Assembly (NCBI GenBank): GCA_023446865.1
Contig: JAEXPL010000456.1
Coordinates: forward strand, 1-11,953
Length of the DNA: 11,953 nt
Source of the DNA: Verrucomicrobiota bacterium
GTDB taxonomy: Bacteria > Verrucomicrobiota > Verrucomicrobiia > Opitutales > Opitutaceae
Reading direction: 5' to 3'
A program made the position numbers and the translations under genes. A model generated the notes under the pieces. That model worked only from the letters and a program-made list of their open reading frames with translations. It made no database searches and was not told the origin of the DNA. Below, one piece after another: positions 1 to 5,942 of the stretch; position 1 is the stretch's first letter; each line of letters starts with the position of its first letter.

Positions 1-1
1 G

Positions 2-1021
2 TTCCTCCGCGACGAGGTGCGCGTCATCTGCGCGACCATCGCGTTCGGCATGGGCATCAACAAGCCCAACGTCCGCTTCGTCGTCCACTACGACCTCCCC
101 AAGAACGTCGAGGGCTACTACCAAGAAACCGGCCGCGCCGGCCGCGACGGCCTTCCCGCCGAGTGCCTGCTCCTCTACTCCGCCGGCGACGCCGCCAAAC
201 AGGGCCATTTCATCGACGAGATCACCGACGCCGAAGAGGCCGCCCGCGCCCGCCGCCAACTCCGCCAGATGCTCGCCTACGCCGACGCCACCAGTTGCCG
301 CCGCGTCGAGCTCATGGGCTATTTCGGAGAGCCCTTCCAAGCCTGCGACTGCGGCGCGTGCGACAACTGCCTCTCGCCCCTCGAGACCTACGACGCCACC
401 GTCCCCGCGCAGAAGCTCCTCTCCTGCGTCTACCGCATCCGCGCCGCCAGCGGCTTCGACATGGGCCTCAAGCACGCCGTCGACGTCCTCCGCGGCCACG
501 CCAACGAGAAGACCGAGCGCCTCGGGCACGACCAGCTCACCACCTGGGGCATCGGCGCCGACACCACCGAGCACGAGTGGATGCACCTCGGCCGCGAACT
601 CCTCCGCCTCGGCTACCTCGAGCTCGGCACCGAGATGCCCGTCGTCTCGCTCACCGACGCCGGCCGCGAACTCCTCCGCCCCCGCACCGCCGTCACGCTC
701 GCCAAGCCTCGCGCCGTCGTGAAACCGAAACGCGACCGCCAGGCCCGCGCCCGCCGCGGCGACTTCGACTACGACGAGATCCTCTTCGAGCGCCTCCGCG
801 AACACCGCCAGAAGCTCGCCACCGAGCTCGAGGTCCCCGCGTACATCGTCTTCGGCGACACCACGCTGCGCGAGATGGCCCGTTTCTATCCGGCGACGCC
901 CACCGAGATGAGCGGCATCACCGGTGTGGGCGAAAAGAAGCTCGAGCGTTTCGGCGACGTCTTCCTCGCCGCCATCCGCGCCCACCTGCAGGTCCACGGC
1001 AAACAGACCTTCGCCGATTAG
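2..1021 (+). CDS. recQ: ATP-dependent DNA helicase RecQ, C-terminal part (5' end outside window)
   Basis: This is a 3'-to-5' DNA helicase used in recombination and replication-fork repair. The frame is open from base 2, leaving 339 residues; the first RecA-like domain and the Walker A and DEAH motifs lie off the window. Visible parts in order: helicase motif V (ATIAFGMGINKPNVRFVVHY, near residues 11-30) and motif VI with the arginine finger (YYQETGRAGRDG, near 40-50). The zinc-binding subdomain has Cys99, Cys117, Cys120 and Cys123 (CRR, then CGACDNC). A winged-helix RQC region follows at roughly 135-220, then a C-terminal HRDC domain at about 255-332 with the GITGVGEKKLERFG stretch. A charged linker rich in Arg and Lys joins RQC and HRDC. 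The order and cysteine spacing match canonical bacterial RecQ, so identification is firm. It converges on the minus-strand gene pair ending at 1233, and a short tandem array follows its TAG stop. Confidence 0.95.
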   Translation, partial: FLRDEVRVICATIAFGMGINKPNVRFVVHYDLPKNVEGYYQETGRAGRDGLPAECLLLYSAGDAAKQGHFIDEITDAEEAARARRQLRQMLAYADATSCRRVELMGYFGEPFQACDCGACDNCLSPLETYDATVPAQKLLSCVYRIRAASGFDMGLKHAVDVLRGHANEKTERLGHDQLTTWGIGADTTEHEWMHLGRELLRLGYLELGTEMPVVSLTDAGRELLRPRTAVTLAKPRAVVKPKRDRQARARRGDFDYDEILFERLREHRQKLATELEVPAYIVFGDTTLREMARFYPATPTEMSGITGVGEKKLERFGDVFLAAIRAHLQVHGKQTFAD

Positions 1022-1031
1022 GCCGCACAAG

Positions 1032-1071
1032 CTGGAAGCCGGAGAATCTGGAACTCAGGAAATCAGGAACG
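1032..1071 (+). repeat. Degenerate 8-base tandem array after recQ
   Basis: Five consecutive 8-base units start 11 bases after the recQ stop: CTGGAAGC, CGGAGAAT, CTGGAACT, CAGGAAAT, CAGGAACG. Four of the five fit CNGGAANN in register; the second is shifted by one base. It resembles in style the 7-base arrays found at the ends of recR and ybaB. Function is unknown. Confidence 0.5.
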
Positions 1072-1106
1072 ATCCGCCTTAAGCCAATGTGGCGATTCCA
1101 AGTCAT

Positions 1107-1131
1107 AGCTGGACGACGCAGTCGTTCAGCT
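1107..1131. other. Hairpin between convergent recQ and lipoprotein genes
   Basis: An 11-bp stem with a single G/T mismatch (AGCTGGACGAC and GTCGTTCAGCT) surrounds a 3-base GCA loop. A further 5-base inverted pair, GTCAT at 1102-1106 and ATGAC at 1143-1147, flanks it. It lies between two converging genes, where a bidirectional terminator would be expected, but neither strand has a T-tract after the stem, so a terminator role is only possible. Confidence 0.4.
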
Positions 1132-1232
1132 GGTCAGCCGGAATGACGGGAGAATCGGGGAGTCATGACCGAACGAGGTACCGCCGAGCCGCTCCACCAT
1201 AGCCTCGCCTTCCGATCATCCCGCCCCCGCTA

Positions 1233-1838
1233 CTACCTCTCCGGCGGCGGGTAGAACTGGCGCCGCGCGGCTTCGATCGCAGACTTGATCCGTTCGTCGT
1301 GCCTCAGCCGGGCATAGAGCTCCACGAACTTCTCCGTCAGCGGCATGTTCTCCGAGTAGAGCACCGGCTGCCCGGCGATGCTCACATCCACGAACCCGAA
1401 GATCGGATCGATCGTGTAGCGATATTCTCGTTCCTCAAAAAGAACCGTCACCGTTAAGATCCGCAGCGCCTCGTTGAGCGTGGCCGCCGTTCTGGAAGGA
1501 ACCTTTGCCGGCGTGTCATCGCGCAGCAGCGCGAGCAACTGGAGGCGTGCCTCGTCATCCAGCGGCACCACCACATCCGCCTTCGGCAACCCGAGGTCGC
1601 CACACAGCTCCTGCAACCTGGCGCCGTGCAGCACGAACGTTGGCTCCAGCCCCGCCGCCGGGGCCTCAAGCCACGCCTTACTGCCCCGCACCTCCTCGAC
1701 GAACTCATCACGCAGCGACGACCAGACCAAGGGCATCGGCTCGAAATCAATCAGTGCCGGCCCCGGAGTCGGCGTCACCATCTTGTGCGCGCAGCCACAG
1801 AGAAGCGTGAGTATCGCGAACAACAGGGCGCACTTCAT
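1233..1838 (-). CDS. Putative lipoprotein of unknown function
   Basis: This 201-residue protein is not assigned to any family I recognise. It starts with a short hydrophobic signal (MKCALLFAILTLLCGC) whose lipobox LCGC would put the lipidated cysteine at residue 16, so it is probably anchored in the envelope facing the periplasm. The mature part is mixed alpha/beta, with a helical C-terminus rich in Arg and Glu (LYARLRHDERIKSAIEAARR) and no obvious catalytic motif. The ATG overlaps the TGA of the upstream gene as ATGA, and a GAGGT ribosome-binding site lies at 1845-1849 inside that gene. The two are therefore almost certainly co-transcribed and translationally coupled, which suggests that they act together in the envelope. 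The alternative is a lineage-specific protein with no ancient function; sequence alone does not decide. Confidence 0.75.
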   Translation of the reverse strand: MKCALLFAILTLLCGCAHKMVTPTPGPALIDFEPMPLVWSSLRDEFVEEVRGSKAWLEAPAAGLEPTFVLHGARLQELCGDLGLPKADVVVPLDDEARLQLLALLRDDTPAKVPSRTAATLNEALRILTVTVLFEEREYRYTIDPIFGFVDVSIAGQPVLYSENMPLTEKFVELYARLRHDERIKSAIEAARRQFYPPPER

Positions 1839-2368
1839 CGGCTCACCTCACGTCGTTTCGCGGCCTCGCGCTCTACTCGGTCCGCAACCTCCGGCGCCTC
1901 GCCGTCCGGCCAGATCTCAATGGCGGGAAAACGCCTTCCTGCGGAAATCGCCATCGGATCGAACAGCGGCCAGATCCTGAGGCTCAGCAGCGTGTCGTAG
2001 ACCTCCACGCCCCGCCCAAAAGGGCAATTCAGCGTTCCGTGGATCATCGCGTGGTGCGGTCGGAACTCCCGTGCATGTTTGATCAGGAACAACCGGAAGT
2101 TCGGGTACGCGATGCTCATCTCTCCGATGAACACGCAGTCCTCCTCAAGCACGATGTTCAGAACCCGCGGGCCCGCAGCGTCCTCGTCGACCCACGGATA
2201 CCCCTCACAAAGTTCGTCCTGATCCCGCCCTGTCGCCTCCGCTCCCGCCGACTCCTGCGACTCGCGCGACGCACCTATCGGCCGCCAACACACAAGCCCC
2301 ACCACCAACGCGACCACCGCCGCAAGCGCGAGTAGTGGCAGAGCGTAACGCTGCAGGTTCTTGTTCAT
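1835..2368 (-). CDS. Single-pass membrane protein with ExbD/TolR-like outer domain
   Basis: This 177-residue protein has one N-terminal hydrophobic helix at about residues 7-27 (ALPLLALAAVVALVVGLVCW), preceded by Lys and Arg, which predicts a cytoplasmic N-terminus and a periplasmic body. Near residues 68-142 the pattern follows the ExbD/TolR periplasmic fold: a first strand (VLNIVLEEDCVFIG), a helix (FRLFLIKHAREF), a strand (HHAMIHGTLN), then CPFGRGVEVYDTLLSLRI, comparable to the ExbD stretch VPYGxVVEVxDxLRxAG. The family's conserved TM aspartate, needed for proton coupling, is absent, and no exbB/tolQ partner lies nearby. If the resemblance is real, this is a non-motor relative. The start is supported by an AGGAG site at 2373-2377. 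It is coupled to the lipoprotein gene by a 4-base overlap. The ExbD relationship is my inference from pattern matching. Confidence 0.7.
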   Translation of the reverse strand: MNKNLQRYALPLLALAAVVALVVGLVCWRPIGASRESQESAGAEATGRDQDELCEGYPWVDEDAAGPRVLNIVLEEDCVFIGEMSIAYPNFRLFLIKHAREFRPHHAMIHGTLNCPFGRGVEVYDTLLSLRIWPLFDPMAISAGRRFPAIEIWPDGEAPEVADRVEREAAKRREVSR

Positions 2369-2568
2369 CGGTCTCCTGTGCGTCCGTCACTTCTTCGGGC
2401 GGGCTCTACCGGCAGCCGCCGCATCGGGCTCCATAGTCTACCGAGATACGCCTCGGTGGTTCTGGCAGGTGCGGCGGGGTTCACGGCCGGCAGCGTAGTG
2501 CCGGACACATCGCGCTCAAGGGAAATGGCGCCGGAGAAAGCGCGCCCGGAAGGACGATCGAGAAGACG

Positions 2569-2601
2569 GCACCGAGAACCGAAAGAGTCGGACCTCGGTG
2601 C
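2569..2601. repeat. Long hairpin with 8-bp outer and 4-bp inner stem
   Basis: GCACCGAG (2569-2576) pairs perfectly with CTCGGTGC (2594-2601). Inside, after a 2x2 internal loop, CCGA (2579-2582) pairs with TCGG (2588-2591) around a 5-base AAGAG loop. It lies about 280 bases downstream of the serpin stop and 200 bases upstream of the ExbD-like start. Without a T-tract it is not a typical intrinsic terminator. Confidence 0.5.
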
Positions 2602-2707
2602 GCGCTGTGCTCTCCGTGTTTCGAAAACCCGCTCCTGGATTGTTGAACATCGCCGAAAAGACTGACGGGCACTTCCTCAACATAGCGGAGGGATTTGCCG
2701 AGCGAAC

Positions 2708-2729
2708 GGACGGCGACGGAGCGCCGTCC
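2708..2729. repeat. REP-like palindrome
   Basis: Perfect 8-bp arms GGACGGCG (2708-2715) and CGCCGTCC (2722-2729) enclose the 6-base loop ACGGAG, followed on the plus strand by CTACCG. Compact GC palindromes of this kind are typical of repetitive extragenic palindromic elements. Only one copy of this exact palindrome was noticed in the window, so assignment to a repeat family is an inference. Confidence 0.4.
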
Positions 2730-2795
2730 CTACCGCGTCAGTCCAATGCGCAAGTCTCCATCGGGTGGCCCCGATCGGGCGGTGAGAGTGAGGAG

Positions 2796-2852
2796 TGGGA
2801 AGCGACAAAGCGGAAGGCGGTCTGCGCGCGATCGGGACGGCTTTGTCTCCCA
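2796..2852 (-). terminator. Long-loop inverted repeat after the serpin gene
   Basis: GACAAAGC (2804-2811) pairs perfectly with GCTTTGTC (2840-2847). Outside it, TGGGA (2796-2800) pairs with TCCCA (2848-2852) across a 3-base bulge. The structure begins about 30 bases past the serpin TGA on the minus strand, the right place for a 3'-end structure. The 28-base loop and lack of a T-tract make termination uncertain. Confidence 0.3.
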
Positions 2853-2881
2853 GTTACGGGCAGCGCAGAAAGAGACGAGGC

Positions 2882-4123
2882 TCATGCCGCTCGCGGATCA
2901 ACAATCCGGCCCATGAAGAGGATCGCGCCCGTGCGCGTCTCGCGAATGAGGAACAGGAACGGGTGATCAACCTTGAAGGGTTTGGGCGTGGGCAGCTTCG
3001 GCTCGCCGACACCGAACGCAGCCAGCGTGACAACGCTCTCCGCCGCCGCCTCGGTCCCCTGCTCGTTCACGTCGATCACCGCCTTCTGCAGCACCTCGCC
3101 GACGGCCACCACTGGTTCGGCCGATAGCCCCGAGAAATCGGCCACGTTCGGATCAAAGGCCGCGCTCACACCGCCTCGTTTCAGCGCCGCCATGCAGTCG
3201 GGCTGCGCCGAGGTCCTGAACTTGGGCATCTCCAGCGCGAGGTAGTCCGAGGTGGCCGAACCGACCTCGCTCAGCCACTCGGCCACCTTTTCGGCGCTCA
3301 AGGTTCGCTCCAATTCCACGAGGTCGTCCGTCCGCCGCGGTAGCACGATCACCATCTCAAAACCACCTGCGTAGGGTAGTCGCAGCAGACGGCAGCCTTT
3401 CGCTCTCGCGACAGGGAACCACTGCGTCTGCCGCATCGTGGGCACCTCGATCCGCTGCCGCCCGAGAAGAGTGAATTTGGCGGGTTCCGTCGCATCCTCC
3501 TTGAACTCATTTTCCCACGCCGCCTTGAAATGTACCGCGTTGCTGAGGGTGAGACTGGTCTGCGGCGTGAGCGCCGCGGGCGAAACCACATCGGAGATCA
3601 GCCCCGCGGTCTTCGTGTTGATCCAGCGGTTGATCGTCTCCGCCGCGGTTTCCGGTCGCGCGTAGTCGAGCGGCAGCACCTCGGCGCGGAACTGTTCGCG
3701 AGCCGCGGCCAGAAACTCCGGTCGCAGTGCGCAGCCCTGTTTGGGCCAGAGCGCATTCGCGACGGTGAGCGAGGCTAAATCTTCACGCACCGCCCGGCCA
3801 AACGCCTTCGCCATCCCCGCGTACCCCGCCGCCACCTGTTCGCGTGGGAGGTCGAGGCGCAGGGCCTGCCGGAGCTCTTGCTCGGTCGCACCGCGCGCGC
3901 CGGTCGCCGTGAGCGCCAACGCGCTCGACAGACTGAAGGGCGAGAACACGAGGTTACCCGTCTGCTCCTTGGCGAACTCGCGGTACAGCGCCACGCCGAA
4001 CGCGTTGTTCGCCTCCGCCACCTTGCGCGCCAAGGCGAGATCGTCCTGCGACCGCGCCTGCGGCGCAGCCACGAAGACCGAGGTGAACAACAACGAGGCG
4101 AACGAGAGCAGTTTGGGGCGCAT
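2882..4123 (-). CDS. Secreted serpin (serine protease inhibitor), probably inhibitory
   Basis: This 413-residue protein spans a full serpin fold after a signal peptide (about residues 1-25, likely cut after ARS). Family hallmarks are visible: NLVFSPFSLSSALALTATGARGAT (57-80) around helix B, LSNAVHFKAAWENEF (193-207), and a C-terminal HPFLFLIRETRTGAILFMGRIVDP. The reactive-centre loop hinge is EQGTEAAAES (354-363). Aligned on alpha-1-antitrypsin numbering, Glu354 is P17, Thr357 P14 and Ala359 P12, with small residues at the inward-facing P12, P10 and P8 positions as inhibitory serpins require. This places P1 at Phe370 and P1' at Gly371, predicting chymotrypsin-like targets. A GGAG site precedes the ATG by 7 bases. 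It is transcribed from its own promoter, which closely resembles that of the upstream xylanase gene. The biological target protease is unknown. Confidence 0.92.
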   Translation of the reverse strand: MRPKLLSFASLLFTSVFVAAPQARSQDDLALARKVAEANNAFGVALYREFAKEQTGNLVFSPFSLSSALALTATGARGATEQELRQALRLDLPREQVAAGYAGMAKAFGRAVREDLASLTVANALWPKQGCALRPEFLAAAREQFRAEVLPLDYARPETAAETINRWINTKTAGLISDVVSPAALTPQTSLTLSNAVHFKAAWENEFKEDATEPAKFTLLGRQRIEVPTMRQTQWFPVARAKGCRLLRLPYAGGFEMVIVLPRRTDDLVELERTLSAEKVAEWLSEVGSATSDYLALEMPKFRTSAQPDCMAALKRGGVSAAFDPNVADFSGLSAEPVVAVGEVLQKAVIDVNEQGTEAAAESVVTLAAFGVGEPKLPTPKPFKVDHPFLFLIRETRTGAILFMGRIVDPRAA

Positions 4124-4142
4124 TGCGTTTCTCCGTCACCAG

Positions 4143-4171
4143 ACCCTAGGCACGGGTTCCCGCCGCGGGAA
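4143..4171 (-). promoter_or_regulatory. Candidate serpin promoter with a twin upstream of the xylanase gene
   Basis: Read on the minus strand, a -35-like TTCCCG (4166-4171) and a -10-like TAGGGT (4143-4148) are separated by 17 bases. The -10 overlaps the 8-mer GTGCCTAG. From CTTCC to the ATG, the 52 bases align without gaps to the region before the GH10 gene (35 of 52 identical by hand count). The -35 overlaps an inverted pair GGAA/TTCC at 4168-4180 (plus-strand view), a possible operator. The predicted leader is very short, about 13 bases. Confidence 0.5.
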
Positions 4172-4244
4172 GGCTTTTCCGCGACGCCCCGCTTCCGATT
4201 CCCGGAGTTTCGCCGTCCGATCTTTCCCCGGTTTCGGGCAGGGT

Positions 4245-4283
4245 CACGGCTTGGCGGAACGACTGCGGCGTTCCGCTACCGTG
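4245..4283 (-). terminator. Two-part hairpin between the xylanase stop and the serpin promoter
   Basis: GCGGAACG (4254-4261) pairs perfectly with CGTTCCGC (4269-4276) around a 7-base loop. CACGG (4245-4249) and CCGTG (4279-4283) extend the stem past an asymmetric internal loop. It lies 26 bases past the GH10 stop on the minus strand, so it may mark the end of that transcript. No T-tract follows. Confidence 0.4.
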
Positions 4284-4309
4284 CCGCCTCCTGCTCCGCG
4301 TTCCGGCGC

Positions 4310-5692
4310 TCAGCGGTCGAGCGTGAGGGTCCACTCGGTGGCGACGCCGGGGACGTGGGCGAAGGTCTTTGCGGGCGCAGCGGAGGGTGCCGTTGCGGCG
4401 TCGGCCTCAGCCCGCACGGCGTAGTCGCCGTAGAAGCCGCGGACGGAGGCATATCCGTTCGCGTCGGTCACGAGGCGGGTGCGCGTTTTCCAGCGGTGGT
4501 TGAGCAATTCGTCGATGACGCGGTAGGCGGGCTTGGGGCTGAAGTCCTTGTTCAGGAGCGCGCTGCCCTTGATGAAAGAGTCGTTCTCGGTGAAGTCCCA
4601 CCACGTGAACGACGCGACCGCCGGATGTCCGAACGCGAGGGTGTACATCTCCCGCGCGAACTCGGCCTGCGCCTCCTCGGACCAGTTGCCCTCCCTGTAG
4701 CCGCCGGTGATCGCCGTGCCGGGCAGCGAGTGTGGGTGGAACTCCGTGATGTGGATCGGGAGACCGAGTTTGCTGAGCTGCTCAAACGTGGCCCAGACCT
4801 TCTGCGGCGGAAACCATTCCGAACGCGGCTCGTGCGCCTGCACGCCGATGCCGTGCAACGGCATGCCGCGGCGTTGCAGCTCCTTCACCAGCGCAACGAA
4901 ACGCTCGCGGGTGCGTGGCCAGGCGATGAGCCCGAAATCGTTGAGGAGGAGCGTGGCCTTTGGGTTCGCGGCGTGGGCCCAGCGGTAGCACGGCTCGACC
5001 CAGTCGGCGATCGACGGGATCGAGGGGCCTTGGTCGTCGTAACGCGCCCCCTCGTCTCGCCCTGCGAGTCGCAGCGCGGAATCCCACGTGATGGTGTTGG
5101 CGGTCTCATTGGCGACGTCCCACAGGTCGATCGTGCCGGCGAAGCCCTTCACGTTGTCCACGATGCGCGCCTGCAGGAGCGCCTTCGTCGTCTCGGGCGG
5201 GAGGTCGCGCAACCACGGCGGCATGCCGGCAGGGTGCGTCCAAGCGAGTGGATGGCCCTTGCACACGATGCCGCGGGCGCGGGCCCACTCCGTGACCCGC
5301 AGGAGGCGTTGCCACTCCGGGCGGCCCGGCACCGGCTCGTAGCCGTCCCAATAGAACGGGAAGATCGCGAGATTGAAGAGGCGGGTGAAACGTTCGTCGA
5401 AGAGCGCGCGCTGCTCGGGCGTGAAGTGCTGCTCGTCGAGTAGCTCGAAGATGATCGAGCCGAAGCGGAAATGGTGGGTGCGCTGCTCCACCAGCACCGG
5501 CACGCCGGCGACGGGCCGGCCGGCGGCGTCGACCACGCGCAGGCGGATGTCGCCTTTGCGGTGCTGCTCGATGTTGCGCTCGGCCTGCGCGAAGAGGGCG
5601 GATACATCGTCGGTGGCGGCGCGCAGCGAACCCAGCATGGGGATGATGGCTGCGAGAAGAAGGGGCAGAAGGCGGGAGGATCGGGGATTCAT
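4310..5692 (-). CDS. Secreted GH10 endo-beta-1,4-xylanase-type glycoside hydrolase
   Basis: This 460-residue enzyme probably cleaves xylan outside the cytoplasm. The chosen ATG at 5692 has an AGGAG site six bases upstream and begins a clear signal peptide (MNPRSSRLLPLLLAAIIPML, cleaved near LRA). A longer open frame to 5905 has no signal or ribosome-binding site. A short beta module follows (IRLRVVDAAGRPVAGVPVLV, about 49-68), then the GH10 barrel (about 75-400). Barrel motifs: KGHPLAWTHP (145-154), the acid/base region DLWDVANETAN with Glu196, the nucleophile region PIHITEFHPH with Glu317, and FTWWDFTENDSF (362-373). The nucleophile motif reads ITEFH rather than the more usual ITELD. A C-terminal module (about 402-460) has VTDANGYASVRGFYGDYAV. 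No carbohydrate-binding domain is recognised. Both catalytic glutamates are in place, so activity is expected; the exact substrate may be xylan or a related polymer. Confidence 0.92.
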   Translation of the reverse strand: MNPRSSRLLPLLLAAIIPMLGSLRAATDDVSALFAQAERNIEQHRKGDIRLRVVDAAGRPVAGVPVLVEQRTHHFRFGSIIFELLDEQHFTPEQRALFDERFTRLFNLAIFPFYWDGYEPVPGRPEWQRLLRVTEWARARGIVCKGHPLAWTHPAGMPPWLRDLPPETTKALLQARIVDNVKGFAGTIDLWDVANETANTITWDSALRLAGRDEGARYDDQGPSIPSIADWVEPCYRWAHAANPKATLLLNDFGLIAWPRTRERFVALVKELQRRGMPLHGIGVQAHEPRSEWFPPQKVWATFEQLSKLGLPIHITEFHPHSLPGTAITGGYREGNWSEEAQAEFAREMYTLAFGHPAVASFTWWDFTENDSFIKGSALLNKDFSPKPAYRVIDELLNHRWKTRTRLVTDANGYASVRGFYGDYAVRAEADAATAPSAAPAKTFAHVPGVATEWTLTLDR

Positions 5693-5711
5693 GGTGTTCT
5701 CCTGTCTCCAG

Positions 5712-5740
5712 AGGCTAGGCACAAATCTCCCGCGCCGGAA
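5712..5740 (-). promoter_or_regulatory. Candidate GH10 gene promoter, twin of the serpin promoter
   Basis: On the minus strand, TTCCGG (5735-5740) and TAGCCT (5712-5717) are 17 bases apart, and the -10 overlaps the 8-mer GTGCCTAG. The -10 lies exactly as far from its ATG as in the serpin promoter. The near-palindrome GGAAGCGCTTTC (5737-5748), with a perfect AAGCGCTT core at 5739-5746, overlaps the -35. GC-centred palindromes like this are typical of LacI-family operators, which would suit a sugar-controlled enzyme; that regulator is not in the window. Confidence 0.5.
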
Positions 5741-5802
5741 GCGCTTTCTTCGCGCGCCGCGGGGACCGGGATCATCACGAAGGTTCTCGCTCGCAGCCGC
5801 GT

Positions 5803-5864
5803 CGGTAGGCCGGGTCGCCGACCCGGCTTCCCCGGAGGACCACCTCAGCGAGGTGCGCCTACCG
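5803..5864. repeat. Two-hairpin palindromic element with 8-bp closing stem
   Basis: The 62-base element is closed by CGGTAGGC (5803-5810) and GCCTACCG (5857-5864), perfectly complementary. Inside are two perfect hairpins with 3-base loops: CGGGTC/GACCCG within 5811-5825 and CACCTC/GAGGTG at 5841-5855, separated by a 15-base linker. The overall form is a three-way junction. It lies between the xylanase promoter and arsR. It looks like an intergenic repeat unit, but could be a small structured RNA. Confidence 0.6.
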
Positions 5865-5902
5865 CATGCACCCTGCGTGCATCGCCACCGAGACTTCGTG
5901 CA

Positions 5903-5942
5903 CACCGCTGCGGTGACGGCGCCGGGCCGGCCGGCCCCCGGC
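5903..5942 (-). terminator. GC-only hairpins directly after arsR
   Basis: GCCGGG (5921-5926) and CCCGGC (5937-5942) abut the arsR stop codon and enclose the palindromic CCGGCCGG. Next to them is a perfect CACCGC-T-GCGGTG (5903-5915). The position fits a 3'-end structure for arsR on the minus strand. There is no T-tract. Confidence 0.3.

Larger units (their letters stand above)
2369..2881. other. 513-base spacer rich in inverted repeats, no convincing gene
   Basis: This stretch separates the serpin stop from the start of the ExbD-like gene. Short open frames here (for example 2598-2966 plus) lack a ribosome-binding site and family resemblance, and the longest runs into the antisense of the serpin. 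What is seen is structure. Perfect 6-bp arms occur at 2440-2457 (ACCGAG/CTCGGT) and 2487-2504 (CCGGCA/TGCCGG). Longer hairpins at 2569-2601, 2708-2729 and 2796-2852 are listed separately, and a 10-base palindrome CCCGATCGGG lies at 2770-2779. A weak candidate -10 (TAGACT, minus strand) for the ExbD-like gene lies beside the first repeat. The region could hold a structured RNA, a decayed gene or intergenic repeats. Confidence 0.5.

Noticed and set aside
163..1146. 327-residue frame overlapping recQ
   Set aside because: Almost entirely Arg and Pro, the typical out-of-frame translation of GC-rich coding sequence.
2598..2966. 122-residue plus-strand frame in the hairpin-rich spacer
   Set aside because: No ribosome-binding site or family resemblance, its end runs antisense into the serpin gene, and its internal LNIAE repeat comes from a short imperfect DNA repeat.
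3878..5443. 521-residue plus-strand frame antisense to the serpin and xylanase genes
   Set aside because: Arg- and Ala-rich with no motif, and it spans two well-supported minus-strand genes and their spacer.
5693..5905. In-frame 71-residue N-terminal extension of the GH10 enzyme
   Set aside because: It would bury a clear signal peptide and its AGGAG site, and it covers the shared promoter module and the palindromic element.
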